From Syntrophomonas wolfei subsp. methylbutyratica (GTDB taxonomy: Bacteria; Bacillota; Syntrophomonadia; Syntrophomonadales; Syntrophomonadaceae), in contig NZ_BBQT01000012.1 in NCBI RefSeq assembly GCF_001570625.1, forward strand, positions 1 to 64,000: DNA of 64,000 nucleotides, written 5' to 3'. This document shows, in pieces, positions 8,926 to 17,979 of this stretch. A program made the translations under genes and the position numbers. Each line of letters begins with the position of its first letter. Within the stretch, counting starts at the first letter, position 1. The notes beneath the pieces are model-generated. The model was given only the letters and a program-made list of their open reading frames with translations, was not told where the DNA came from and ran no database searches.

Positions 8926-9780
8926 ATGGCAATTAAAAAACTCGGAGTCTTGGGCGCTGGTACCATGGGTGCCGGAATAGCCCAGGTTGGCGCCCAATCT
9001 GGTTTGCAGGTTATACTGGTTGACTTGGAGCAGGCGTTTGTTGACAAAGCAATAAAAGGCATGATCAAAAACTGGGATAAGGATTTAAGCAAAGGCAAAA
9101 TTACCGATCAGGATAAAACCAACTTCCTAAAAAATTTAAAAGTAAGTACTAATAACAATGATTTTAAGGATTGTGATCTGGTAATTGAAGTGATTGTTGA
9201 AAATATTGACGTTAAGAAAAAGGTTTTCAGGGAGCTAAACGACATATGTGCGCCGCGTACCGTTATTGCTTCCAATACATCGGGGTTCAGTATAACAGAA
9301 ATTGCGGCGGCAAGCGGCAGACCCGACAAAGTTGTTGGAATGCACTTTTTTAACCCGGTGCCGGTAATGAAACTTGTAGAGGTGATCCCGGGAGCGGAAA
9401 CCAGCCAAGAAACAATTGATCTGGCTATGGAAGCATGTAAGACAATTAACAAGAAAGCGATACCAGCTAAGGAATCCCCCGGATTTATCGTAAACCGTAT
9501 TCTTGTCCCTTATTTGAATGATGCAGCCGTGGCTTACGGGGAAGGCGTTGCTTCGGCTGCGGAGATAGATGAAGCTATGAAGCTCGGAGCCAATATGCCT
9601 ATAGGACCACTGGCTTTGTGCGATCTAATTGGTATTGACGTGTTATTAATGGTTGTAGATTATTTCTTTAAGGAATTTGGTGATCCTAAATTCCGACCCG
9701 CTTTAGCATTCAAACAAAAAGTCAGGGCTGGACATTATGGTGTAAAAAGCGGCAAAGGGTTTTTCGATTATTCCAAATAA
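8926..9780 (+). CDS. 3-hydroxybutyryl-CoA / 3-hydroxyacyl-CoA dehydrogenase
   Basis: 284-residue NAD(P)-dependent dehydrogenase that oxidises 3-hydroxyacyl-CoA to 3-ketoacyl-CoA. The N-terminal Rossmann motif is GAGTMG (residues 10-15). The family segment VVGMHFFNPVPVMKLVEV holds the catalytic histidine, and the C-terminal domain contains SPGFIVNRIL. Start is the ATG at 8926 behind ATAGGAGG; an ATG 18 bp upstream is less well placed. It is the last gene of the beta-oxidation cluster and is followed by a terminator-like hairpin. No enoyl-CoA hydratase gene is present in the cluster, so the hydration step must be encoded elsewhere. Confidence 0.92.
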   Translation: MAIKKLGVLGAGTMGAGIAQVGAQSGLQVILVDLEQAFVDKAIKGMIKNWDKDLSKGKITDQDKTNFLKNLKVSTNNNDFKDCDLVIEVIVENIDVKKKVFRELNDICAPRTVIASNTSGFSITEIAAASGRPDKVVGMHFFNPVPVMKLVEVIPGAETSQETIDLAMEACKTINKKAIPAKESPGFIVNRILVPYLNDAAVAYGEGVASAAEIDEAMKLGANMPIGPLALCDLIGIDVLLMVVDYFFKEFGDPKFRPALAFKQKVRAGHYGVKSGKGFFDYSK

Positions 9781-9826
9781 TTAAATAAAAAGCTCTAGAC
9801 ATGCCGGTATGAATAAACTGCTCTAT

Positions 9827-9875
9827 AACCCCTTCGTGTGTTGAACAATTATTGAACAATTGAAGGGGTTATTTT
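9827..9875 (+). terminator. Rho-independent-like terminator after the beta-oxidation operon
   Basis: AACCCCTTC (9827-9835) pairs exactly with GAAGGGGTT (9862-9870), followed by ATTTTATT. The loop contains TTGAACAATT twice in tandem. Confidence 0.65.
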
Positions 9876-10016
9876 ATTAACATATGACTCATAGGGGTCA
9901 TGAAGCTCCTAAGCCATTCTTGAGTTGCATCAGATCGTCCATAATTTACGCAATTTGTTTATGGCTGATAGCCTTTATCAATCCGGATAATTTTTTGCTT
10001 ATTAGATATATAACCG

Positions 10017-10032
10017 TATTGTTCTAACAATA
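10017..10032. promoter_or_regulatory. Short inverted repeat upstream of a sigma-54-like promoter
   Basis: TATTGTT and AACAATA are an exact 7-bp inverted repeat with a 2-bp spacer, 60 bp before the -24 element at 10092. It could be an activator site. It is not the same sequence as the repeat at 3199-3232. Confidence 0.3.
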
Positions 10033-10091
10033 TAACCAAATCATATAGAACCAAAATCCGAAATCTGGGTTTTCTTGTCATTTATGATTTA

Positions 10092-10106
10092 TGGAATGTT
10101 CTTTGC
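10092..10106 (+). promoter_or_regulatory. Sigma-54-like promoter of the broken CoA-transferase gene
   Basis: TGGAAT, five bases, then TTGC keeps the GG and GC of the -24/-12 elements at the correct spacing, though CAC is replaced by AAT. It lies 108 bp upstream of the CoA-transferase remnant, much as the stronger site at 3312 does for the intact operon. Confidence 0.5.
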
Positions 10107-10213
10107 GTCTGAACAAAATGTAAGGGAGCGTATTAAAAAATGGGGCATAGCTTTTTACCGAAAAATTGCTTGGAAAAACGGAAACCGCTCCATAGTTAAG
10201 AGGAGGAAGAGTA

Positions 10214-10810
10214 ATGAAAGCACCCAAGATTATTACTTTACAGGAAGCCGCCGCTTTAATCAAGAATGGCAATTGCCTAGCATTTAGCGGTTTTACCATC
10301 TGGCGACGCCCGGTAGCCATGTGTTATGAACTACTGCGCCAGAGTAAGAAAGACTTGCATTTATTTGAAGTTCAAGGAGGATTTCACAGTGAAGTACTCA
10401 TAGGCGGGGGAGCGGTTAAATTGTGGGAAGGAAGCTGGATAGGGCAGGAGATTCTTGGCAAAACGGGGGTTAATATGTCCAGAAAGCAAGTTGCGAAAGA
10501 AATTCTTGTTGATGATTACAGTCACGGTCATGCGGTGGGACGTATTATGGCGGGTTCCGTTGGTATTCCGTTTTTCCCCACTGCCCTGGCCATGGTACAG
10601 ATATCTTAAATCCAGCCTATGACGGATTTGCCAATGCTGGTTTGCGTGACGGTTCCCGTCCGAAAATTGCCAAGGAAAAATATAAAACCGTAAAAGATCC
10701 CTTCTATGATATGGGCGAGTTGTTGTTAATGCCTTCAATCAACCCTGATTGGGGATTGGTTTATGCGCCCATGGTGGACTGAGGGAACCGTTCGTGTTCT
10801 AGTGCAGAGC
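10214..10810 (+). pseudogene. CoA-transferase family I A-type subunit, frameshifted and truncated (copy 3)
   Basis: Third A-type CoA-transferase paralogue. The first frame encodes 131 residues (KIITLQEAAALIKNG near the start) and stops at 10609. One base is missing near 10594: adding one G continues the family sequence as TDILNPAYDGF..., through DPFYDMGELLLMPSI to a second stop at 10780. A further shift gives EGTVRVL, and then similarity ends at about 10800 where the ATPase remnant from the other strand begins. The 3' half of the gene is therefore gone. AGGAGG precedes the ATG, and a sigma-54-like promoter lies upstream, so it was once a regulated working gene. Confidence 0.85.
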
Positions 10811-11971
10811 AGATAACACCACCGTTGCCTATCTTTACACCTTTAAGCTTATTCAGTACGGAAAAATGTTCGATGTGCTCCTTGCCCGGATTGGCGGTTT
10901 TTTTAATCTCAACTGGATAAATCATGCCATTTTGTTTAATTAGAATATCAATCTCTTTAGCGTCCTTGTCCCGGTAATAATAGAGAGCCGGCTCTAAAAT
11001 CCCGGTATTGTAATAACTTTTTAGTATTTCGGAAACTACAAAGGTTTTAAAAAAGGCGCCCGCCATAGCACCTGCCTCCAGTACCTGAGGCGTGTTCCAT
11101 TTGGTGAGATATGCTGCCAGTCCGGTGTCCAGAAAATAAAGCTTGGGTGTTTTCACCATTCTTTTGGTGATGTTACTATAGTATGGCGGTAGCAAGTATA
11201 CTATGTTTGATGAAATCAAAATGGACAGCCATCTGTCGGCGGTCGGCACGCTTATACCGGTTTCTCTGCTCACAGCTGATAAGTTAAGCATTTGCCCGGT
11301 TCTGGCGGCCATAGCGGTCATGAATTTAATGAATTTAATTTGATCGCCAACCTGGGCCAGTGCTCTTACATCATGCTCGATATAGGTTTTGGCATAGGCA
11401 GCATAAAACATCTGCCAATCAAGCTTATCTGCATGCATGGCTGGCATTGTACCCTGGTGGATAATCTCCCATAGTTCCTTGTAATTACTTTGCTGGACGG
11501 AAGTTTTCCTTTTCCTAAAAAAACCCTCACCCGGTACAAAAGGCTCATTAAAAGCATCGTTTTTTAATTTCGCGCAGAGATAAGCCTGACAGATTAATAA
11601 TGCCAATCCGGCCGGCGAGACTTTCGCTAACATTTTTCATCATATTAAATTGCTGCGAACCGGTCAAAAAAAAACTGTCCTTTCTTGCCGCTTTCGTCCA
11701 CGCTCATTTTAATATAGCTAAACAGGCTGGGTGCATACTGTATCTCATCAAGCATTACCGGTAGCGGTGTCATTTTGAAAAAGCTTCCCGCTTCCTCAAT
11801 GGCATTTTGCAATAAAATCGGATCATCAAGGGTTAAGTAGGGAATATCGCTGGTCATATGTTTTAGTAATGTAGTCTTGCCTACCTGCCGGGCTCCTGTA
11901 ATTAAAACTACCGGAAACATTTTTGCAGCTTTATCTGCCGTAGTTTCTGCATGCCGGCTAATATAGGTCAT
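10761..11971 (-). pseudogene. AAA_14/DUF4143 ATPase gene with two frameshifts
   Basis: Gene of the common 'ATP-binding protein, DUF4143' family: N-terminal P-loop (ITGARQVGKTTLL), Walker B (VMLDEIQ), then a C-terminal domain with a PD-(D/E)XK-like segment (EIDILIKQNG and YPVEIKKT). The function of the family is not settled. The reading frame is broken twice, each time by one extra base in an A/T run: nine A bases at 11666-11674 where eight would join QFFLTGSQQF, and a six-A run near 11565 where five would join LREIKNDAFNEP. The final residues are encoded by the CoA-transferase remnant, so the true 3' end was lost by a junction near 10800. Sequencing error cannot be fully excluded for the homopolymers. 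Confidence 0.85.
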
Positions 11972-12364
11972 AATAACCTCCGTCTAATTTAATATTTACT
12001 ATTATTATAGCCAATGATGCCTAAAATATCCATATCTATAATTAACTTGTATTATTTTGGGGGTTTGGCTGACAAGAACAATAATGACGAATTAATAATC
12101 AGGCCTATTGCCAAAAAAAGTTATTAGCCATATAATTAACTGCCGAGTATGAGCAAAGCCCAAATAGCCTATTTGCCGGAAATATATCATTTATATCCCT
12201 GATTAACTATTGGCCAGGCGGCCGAATTTACCCGAACATTTTATGGGGATCGACCGCTTAGCGGAGGACATATTTCACCTCGTTATAAATTTCCAGGTGA
12301 AAGCAAAGTTTATGTTCTATCGTAATAAAGTAATAAAATTAAAAGATTTAAGGGAGAGGGAGGC
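11972..12364. other. Gene-free interval with one repeat fragment
   Basis: About 390 bp between the ATPase pseudogene and the S-layer-type gene. The only structure I see is a fragment of repeat family 2 near 12245-12288, ending in GGACATATTTCACCTCG. Confidence 0.5.
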
Positions 12365-13963
12365 GTGATATTTTTGTTGAAAAGGATTATTTGTTATGCT
12401 ATGGTTTTGAGCTTAATAGCCTTGAGTGCCGCGCCGGCTCTGGCCAAACCGGCGCCGGGAGATTTTGCCGATCTGCTGGAGCACTGGGCGCAGAGAAACG
12501 TTAGTGCAGTTTGTAATCTGGGGTTGATGAGTGGAATGGGAGAAAATGAGCAGGGAAGCCAGGTTTTTTCTCCTGATGGTCTGGTAAACCGGGCGCAATT
12601 GGCGTTGGTGCTGCAGCGCACATTTGAACTGGACTATGGAGAAAAGAGTTTTATAAAACAGCCGCAGGCCGGCGATTATTACTTGGATGTGGACAATGGA
12701 GCCTGGTATGCGGAGGCAGTGAAATTCTGCGCCATAAACCAGGTATTTGATTCTGCGGAAAAATTCTATCCTGAACAGGCGGTAACCCGGATAGAAGTGG
12801 CCCGGGCGATACATCGCAGTATCAAGGCCAAAGGCTTGAATATTCCCATGATTATGCTGATGCCTTATTACCAGGATATGGAGGGGCTGTCGCAGGAGGA
12901 CAGCAATGCTCTGGTTTTCGCCAGCAACACCTCTTTGATGAAAGGAGACGGCCAGAACTGGCGGCCTCAGGAGCAGATTACCCGGGCGGAGCTGGCCACA
13001 GTGTTAAATAGCTTGCTGCGACTGCTGGCAGTAGATGAGAGCTATGATGGTCAGGAATACCGCCTGGCCCCCGGCCACAGCTTTACCCTGATGCTGGACA
13101 GCAATCCCACTACCGGCTATTCCTGGACGGCTTCCTATGATGAAAAGGTTTTAGCCCTGGATGCCAGGCACTACCAGCAGGCGGGAGAAGGAAACATAAT
13201 GGGGCAGGGGGGCAAGGATACCTGGAGATTTAAAGCCCTGCAAGCTGGAACTACCGAGATTAAGATGGTTTATTCCCGTTCCTGGGAGAGTGTTGAACCC
13301 ATAAAAACCTTTACCCTGAAAATTGTAATTGCTCCAGGCCAGGCCGAAACGGGAAAAGTAAAGGTAAGCAGCCGGATGCTGAAGGAGAAATCCGATACTA
13401 TGGATGTTGACCTGGAGATACCGGTGATAAGCGGACTGGAAGCGGTGCTGCAATCCGCCATCAACCAGCGTTTTGAAGGGGACGCTATGGAATTAAAGCA
13501 ATCCCTGGAGACCGGGCTCAAGGCTTATCTTGCTGAGTGTAAAGCAGAGGGTTACCCCATCCGGTCTTATCAGTTGTTTACTCGCTACCAGCAGTGTCGC
13601 CTTAATGATAAGGTATTGAGCCTTTATGTGGATTATTACCAGTATACCGGCGGTGCCCACGGTATAACCGAGCGCCGGGCTTATAATATTGACTTGAAGA
13701 GCGGTGAATTGCTGCCCCTGGCGGCGATGTTCAAATCGGGCTATGATTACAAGGCAGTAATAGAGCAGGAAATCAAGCGGCAGATTGCTCTGAACTCGGA
13801 TGTTTATTTCAAAGGGGACCAGGGTTTTAAAGGTCTCAATCAGGAACAGGGCTACTATCTGGAGGATGAAAACCTGGTGATATATTTCGGCCAGTATGAA
13901 ATAGCTCCCGGGGTCTCTGGTATTCCCGAGTTTAAAATACCGCTCAAATTATTGAGCATTTAA
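12365..13963 (+). CDS. Secreted SLH-domain protein with chagasin-like and DUF3298-type domains
   Basis: 532-residue exported protein. Residues 1-27 are a signal peptide (basic start, hydrophobic core, ALAK). Three S-layer-homology repeats follow (about 35-215; conserved RAQLALVL, RIEVARAI and RAELATVL), which anchor proteins to cell wall polymers. Residues 230-325 resemble inhibitor I42/chagasin, including the loop NPTTGYSW and a WRF...G sequence. The last 200 residues resemble the DUF4163/DUF3298 pair found in PdaC- and RsiV-like proteins. It may be a surface-bound cysteine-protease inhibitor, but no activity is proven. GTG start behind GGGAGAGGGAGG. It stands alone, with a hairpin terminator after it. 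Confidence 0.8.
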   Translation: MIFLLKRIICYAMVLSLIALSAAPALAKPAPGDFADLLEHWAQRNVSAVCNLGLMSGMGENEQGSQVFSPDGLVNRAQLALVLQRTFELDYGEKSFIKQPQAGDYYLDVDNGAWYAEAVKFCAINQVFDSAEKFYPEQAVTRIEVARAIHRSIKAKGLNIPMIMLMPYYQDMEGLSQEDSNALVFASNTSLMKGDGQNWRPQEQITRAELATVLNSLLRLLAVDESYDGQEYRLAPGHSFTLMLDSNPTTGYSWTASYDEKVLALDARHYQQAGEGNIMGQGGKDTWRFKALQAGTTEIKMVYSRSWESVEPIKTFTLKIVIAPGQAETGKVKVSSRMLKEKSDTMDVDLEIPVISGLEAVLQSAINQRFEGDAMELKQSLETGLKAYLAECKAEGYPIRSYQLFTRYQQCRLNDKVLSLYVDYYQYTGGAHGITERRAYNIDLKSGELLPLAAMFKSGYDYKAVIEQEIKRQIALNSDVYFKGDQGFKGLNQEQGYYLEDENLVIYFGQYEIAPGVSGIPEFKIPLKLLSI

Positions 13964-13982
13964 TAAGATTTATTTGGGAAAA

Positions 13983-14031
13983 GGGGATGATTCCTTAACA
14001 GTTGGAAGGAATCGTCCCCATGATTTTTTTT
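13983..14031 (+). terminator. Rho-independent terminator after the SLH-domain gene
   Basis: GGGGATGATTCCTT (13983-13996) pairs with AAGGAATCGTCCCC (14006-14019) with one G-T pair, followed by a run of eight T bases. Confidence 0.8.
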
Positions 14032-14079
14032 ACCAGCACTAAGGGAGAGGACATATGAATACTATGTGTAAATGCAAAC

Positions 14080-14131
14080 TGGGACAAGGGACCTGTCCCC
14101 TTGTCCCACAATTTGCTGCTCCCTTGTCCCA
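14080..14131. repeat. GGGACAAGGG-type hairpin repeat
   Basis: TGGGACAAGG (14080-14089) and CCTTGTCCCA (14099-14108) form an exact hairpin, and a third half-copy lies at 14120-14131. Similar GGGGACA or GGTGTCA hairpins are at 23457, 31236 and 47470. Confidence 0.6.
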
Positions 14132-14180
14132 GGTTTTCAAAGCGGGAATAAAACAGGGCCATTTAAAATATATATTTCAT

Positions 14181-14279
14181 ATAACGAGGTGAACAATGTC
14201 CCCCGCTAAGCAGTCGCCTCCTCCGCCTTGTTGCAGCGTTGCGTTGAAACTGCTCCGCAGTTTCTTCCAATGCTTAAAT
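14181..14279. repeat. Dispersed repeat family 2, copy in reverse orientation
   Basis: Runs from ATAACGAGGTGAACAATGTC to AACTGCTCCGCAGTTTCTTC and CCAATGCTTAA. The same blocks recur at 12245, 15851, 37645 and 45857. Confidence 0.65.
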
Positions 14280-14329
14280 GCCTTGCTGGGAGACGAGCAA
14301 GGTTAAAGCTAGTAAAGCCGGGGTGAAAT

Positions 14330-14908
14330 ATGATGGTCAGAAGCTTCAAACTGCGAATGCTCCTGGTAATATTCCTGGTTGCTGCCGCCGGTTTGGCCAT
14401 GCAGTCAGGTGAAAGCAGCCGTAGAATAGCGGAGCCGGTCATTCGTTTTATGCTCAAAGATTACGGGGTGGAGCAGAAAATTGCCAGCTTTATTGACAAC
14501 CTCAGGGATCAGGGTCGTCTTGATCTAGTTCCAGCCCGCAGCAATTCTACCCTGACTTTGCCCTGTGAGTATATAGCGGTTAAAAAGAACTATGGTTGGC
14601 ATTGGAATAGCAAGACGCATAAACAGGAGTTCTCACCGGGCATCTACCTGGAAGTAAACCGCAATACTGCAGTGAACCCCATATTGGATGGACGGGTAAT
14701 AGAAATATCAAGTAATAAGGAAGGACGCCAGGTATTGCTGGAACATAATGAGAATTTTTATTCCTTATATGGTGGATTGGACGAAGTTTTCGTAGAAGAA
14801 GGGAAGGAAGTTGCTGCAGACAGTCTTATCGGCAAAACCGGCAAAACCCTCTATTTTGAAATCAGAAACCAGGATGGACCGCAGGATCCCACGCCGCTTT
14901 TTGAATAG
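14330..14908 (+). CDS. spoIVFA: SpoIVFA-like M23-fold sporulation protein
   Basis: 192-residue membrane-anchored protein with one N-terminal transmembrane segment (about residues 8-24) and a C-terminal M23/LytM-like fold. The metal-binding histidines of active M23 peptidases are not seen: the usual LHFE is LYFEIR here, so it is probably non-catalytic. This fits SpoIVFA, which holds and inhibits the protease SpoIVFB in the outer forespore membrane until pro-sigma-K must be cleaved. The SpoIVFB gene follows two bases after the stop, which supports the assignment. Confidence 0.82.
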   Translation: MMVRSFKLRMLLVIFLVAAAGLAMQSGESSRRIAEPVIRFMLKDYGVEQKIASFIDNLRDQGRLDLVPARSNSTLTLPCEYIAVKKNYGWHWNSKTHKQEFSPGIYLEVNRNTAVNPILDGRVIEISSNKEGRQVLLEHNENFYSLYGGLDEVFVEEGKEVAADSLIGKTGKTLYFEIRNQDGPQDPTPLFE

Positions 14909-14910
14909 AA

Positions 14911-15771
14911 GTGAAGTTTGCTTGCCTTTTGGGTATTCCTATCCGGGTCAATCCCTTGTTTTTGTTGCTGGCTATTCTTTACAGCTGCTTGGGACTGGGG
15001 CGGGAAATAATCATTATTTTGGCGGCAGTGTTTTTGCATGAAATAGCTCATACCCTGGTTGCTTTGATGCTGGGAATAAAGGTGGCAGAGATTGAAATCC
15101 TGCCCTTTGGGGGTCAGGCTCAGATTGAGGATTTTACTGGTCTGGATCCGAGCAAAGAAATCTGCCTGGCCCTGGCTGGACCGGCGGTAAGTCTGCTCCT
15201 GGCGGGCTTATTCTATTTTTTACAGCCTTATCTGAATGTGGATTTGCGATTTTTCGTAAATATAAATCTGCTCTTGGGTTTATTTAATCTTTTGCCAGCT
15301 CTCCCCCTGGATGGAGGGAGGGTTTTTCGTGCTCTAATATCACCGCTGCTGGGTTTTAAAAGGTCGACCAAAATTGCGGCCTTTTTGGGCCAGCTCATAG
15401 CCCTCCTCCTGTTTGCCTATGGTTTTTATCTAAGCTATACTCGCTTTACCGGGGCCAATTATATAGCGATTGGGGTTTTGCTTTTCTGGGCTGCCCGGCG
15501 GGAAGGCAAATTGCTGCTTTATAGTTTTATGCGCTATTTGATAAACAAGAAAGCTGAACTGGCCCGGAAAGGTTTTTTGTCCTGCAACCAGTTGGTGGCT
15601 TACACTTATACCCCGGTCAAAGAGATATTGAATGCTGCCGGTCCCAGTTATTATTTGGTAGTGGTAGTGCTGGATGAAAAGCACCATCCCCGAGGAATGA
15701 TAAGTGAAGTGGAGCTAATTGAATGTTACTTGGAAAAAGGCCCGCGGGTCTCTTTGGAGGATTGTCAGTAG
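14911..15771 (+). CDS. spoIVFB: SpoIVFB-type M50 intramembrane metalloprotease
   Basis: 286-residue site-2-protease-family enzyme. It has several membrane segments, the zinc motif HEIAH at residues 43-47 and the third ligand Asp134 in LPALPLDGGR, and a C-terminal region resembling a single CBS-type module (about 200-280). In sporulating Firmicutes SpoIVFB cuts the membrane-bound pro-sequence of sigma-K in the mother cell. GTG start, two bases after spoIVFA, so the two are almost certainly cotranscribed. The next gene lies 348 bp away beyond repeat DNA. Confidence 0.88.
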   Translation: MKFACLLGIPIRVNPLFLLLAILYSCLGLGREIIIILAAVFLHEIAHTLVALMLGIKVAEIEILPFGGQAQIEDFTGLDPSKEICLALAGPAVSLLLAGLFYFLQPYLNVDLRFFVNINLLLGLFNLLPALPLDGGRVFRALISPLLGFKRSTKIAAFLGQLIALLLFAYGFYLSYTRFTGANYIAIGVLLFWAARREGKLLLYSFMRYLINKKAELARKGFLSCNQLVAYTYTPVKEILNAAGPSYYLVVVVLDEKHHPRGMISEVELIECYLEKGPRVSLEDCQ

Positions 15772-15850
15772 CTATTTTCTTCCCCTCCGACATGGCAAAC
15801 TCCTGGCATCGTAATCACATTTTTTAAATCCTACACCTACACCCACTTTC

Positions 15851-16025
15851 CGTTTAAGCATCGTAAGAAACGGCGGAGCGGTTTCAACACAGTTCTGCAA
15901 CGAGGCGGGGGATTAGAACCCGTCGCTAGTTTTGTTAATAGGCGACCACTTGGCACCCTGCGGGCACCACTGATGTTCGCTTCGCTCACTATTATGGATG
16001 CGGGGGACATATTTCACCTCGTAAT
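15851..16025. repeat. Dispersed repeat family 2, near full-length copy
   Basis: Runs from CGTTTAAGCATCGTAAGAAAC to GGGGGACATATTTCACCTCG, and contains a CTGCAACGAGGCGGGG core shared with 45857-46007. At 15947-15995 it also holds a copy of the CCCTGCGGG module. It fills most of the gap before the radical SAM gene. Confidence 0.7.
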
Positions 16026-16119
16026 AGCAAGGTTTTCAGCGGTCTTTGGGTGCGTAAAGATTTTGTTTTATGGTAATATATATAATATGCAAAGTAATAT
16101 CAATGGAGGAATAGTATTT

Positions 16120-17979
16120 TTGAAAGACCGGCTTTTTCGCGATATTCTACCCCGAGTAGCGAAACCAGCGCGTTACACGGGCAGTGAACTAAATATGATA
16201 AAGAAAGACTGGGAGCAGGCGGGAGTAAAGATGGTTTTTGCTTTTCCCGATGTCTATGAAGTGGGGATGTCCCATGTCGGGGGGAAGATACTTTATGGGC
16301 TGGTTAATGAGAAAAGCCGGCATCTTTTGGAAAGGGTTTTCGCCCCCTGGCCGGATATGGAAGCGATAATGCGGGAGGAACAGATACCACTATTTTCGTT
16401 GGAGTCTTTTCGTCCCGTGCTGGATTTTGAGGTCTTAGGTTTTTCTTTACAATATGAATTATCCATTACCAATGTTTTAAACATGCTGGATTTGGCCGGA
16501 ATACCATTATGGTCCAGAGAAAGAGATGAAGCGCATCCCCTGGTTATTGCCGGGGGGCCAGTGGTTTTTAATCCGGAACCCTTTGCCGAATTTTTCGATA
16601 TCTTTATTATCGGTGATGGGGAAGAGGTTTTACTGGAGTTCCTGGACCAAGTGGAAGCCAGCCGGGGATTGGAGAGATTAGAAAAACTTAAAAGGCTGGC
16701 AGCTATCGAAGGTGTCTATGCTCCGGCCCTATATAGCGTAGAATACCGGGAAGACGGGACATTAAAGTCCTTTGCACCCATGTTTCCGGGAGTGCCGGCC
16801 CGGGTTCGCAAAAGGGTGGTTAAAGATCTGGATCAGGCTTATTATCCTGATAAGCCATTGGTACCTTATATGGAGATAACCCATGACCGTGCCGTTTTGG
16901 AGGTAATGAGGGGCTGCCAGCGGGGATGCCGCTTCTGTCACGCGGGAATAGTCTACCGGCCGGTACGGGAAAGGAGCCTGGAAATACTGGAGAATCAGGC
17001 CCGGCGTCAGTTGCAAAATACCGGCTATGAGGAGATATCCCTGGCTTCTTTGAGCAGCCTGGATTATTCGGGAATAGACCCCTTGTTAAAGGCTTTGGTG
17101 GGAAACTATGGGGAAAAGGGTATTGGGGTATCTTTACCATCTCTGCGGGTAGATGCCTTTTCCATTGACCTGGCCAATGAAGTGCAGAAGGTCAGGAAAA
17201 CCACCTTGACCCTGGCTCCGGAAGCTGGAACCCAACGCTTAAGGGATATAATTAATAAGAATGTCAGCGAAGAACAGTTGCTGGAGGCAGTGGAAGCCGC
17301 TTTCAAATCCGGCTGGCTTTCGCTTAAATTGTATTTTATGATAGGACTTCCCGGGGAAAGGGAAGAGGACCTGGAGGGAATTATAGAAATACTGCAAAAG
17401 GTTAAATACATTGGGGACAAGTATTCCCGCCGCCCGGTGGAGATCCGGGCCAGCCTGGCTTCTTTTGTGCCCAAGGCCCATACTCCGTTTCAATGGCGGC
17501 CGCAGAACACTATGGCGGAGCTGGATAGTAAACAGCAGTTTTTGTCACGGAGAAGAAGGAAGCGAATTAAGCTGAGTTTTCATGACAGCCGGACCAGTTA
17601 TTTGGAAGGGGCCATAGCCCGGGGGGATAGGAGATTAGCGCCAGTGATTTATCTGGCCTGGCAAAAGGGCTGCAAGTTTGACGCCTGGTCCGAATATTTT
17701 AATTTTGACTGCTGGCAGGATGCTTTCCGGGAATGTGCTGTGGATCCGGAGTTCTATACCGGGCGGCAGCGCCCCTATGAAGAGGATTTTCCCTGGGATT
17801 TCATTGATATTGGGGTAAGCAAAGACTTTTTGCAGGAAGAAGACCAGAAGGCCGAGGAAGGCTTGACTACAGCCGATTGCCGGCAGGAAGGCTGTAGTGA
17901 TTGTGGAATTTGTCCGGCGATGGAAGTAAGTTTGAATATTAAGGGTGGAAATGTTGATGCGATTGAGAAGCAGATATAG
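16120..17979 (+). CDS. TIGR03960-family B12-binding-like radical SAM protein
   Basis: 619-residue radical SAM protein, with an N-terminal cobalamin-binding-like domain (about 1-230, PDVYEVGMSHVGGKILYGL) followed by a radical SAM barrel whose cluster ligands are C266, C270 and C273 (GCQRGCRFC). Proteins of this family are almost always encoded next to a DUF2344 protein, as here; the substrate is unknown. Start is the TTG at 16120 behind GGAGG. A longer frame from 15973 is rejected because its first 30 or so codons lie in repeat family 2. The end overlaps the DUF2344 gene, indicating coupling. Confidence 0.85.
   Translation: MKDRLFRDILPRVAKPARYTGSELNMIKKDWEQAGVKMVFAFPDVYEVGMSHVGGKILYGLVNEKSRHLLERVFAPWPDMEAIMREEQIPLFSLESFRPVLDFEVLGFSLQYELSITNVLNMLDLAGIPLWSRERDEAHPLVIAGGPVVFNPEPFAEFFDIFIIGDGEEVLLEFLDQVEASRGLERLEKLKRLAAIEGVYAPALYSVEYREDGTLKSFAPMFPGVPARVRKRVVKDLDQAYYPDKPLVPYMEITHDRAVLEVMRGCQRGCRFCHAGIVYRPVRERSLEILENQARRQLQNTGYEEISLASLSSLDYSGIDPLLKALVGNYGEKGIGVSLPSLRVDAFSIDLANEVQKVRKTTLTLAPEAGTQRLRDIINKNVSEEQLLEAVEAAFKSGWLSLKLYFMIGLPGEREEDLEGIIEILQKVKYIGDKYSRRPVEIRASLASFVPKAHTPFQWRPQNTMAELDSKQQFLSRRRRKRIKLSFHDSRTSYLEGAIARGDRRLAPVIYLAWQKGCKFDAWSEYFNFDCWQDAFRECAVDPEFYTGRQRPYEEDFPWDFIDIGVSKDFLQEEDQKAEEGLTTADCRQEGCSDCGICPAMEVSLNIKGGNVDAIEKQI

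Noticed and set aside
14055-14192. Short open frame of about 45 codons (MNTMCKCKLGQG...) with GGGAGAGG upstream
   Set aside because: It is built almost entirely from the GGGACAAGGG hairpin repeat and part of repeat family 2, with no recognisable protein character.
15973-16119. N-terminal extension of the radical SAM frame
   Set aside because: These codons lie in repeat family 2 and the following spacer. The TTG at 16120 with GGAGG gives the family-like start.
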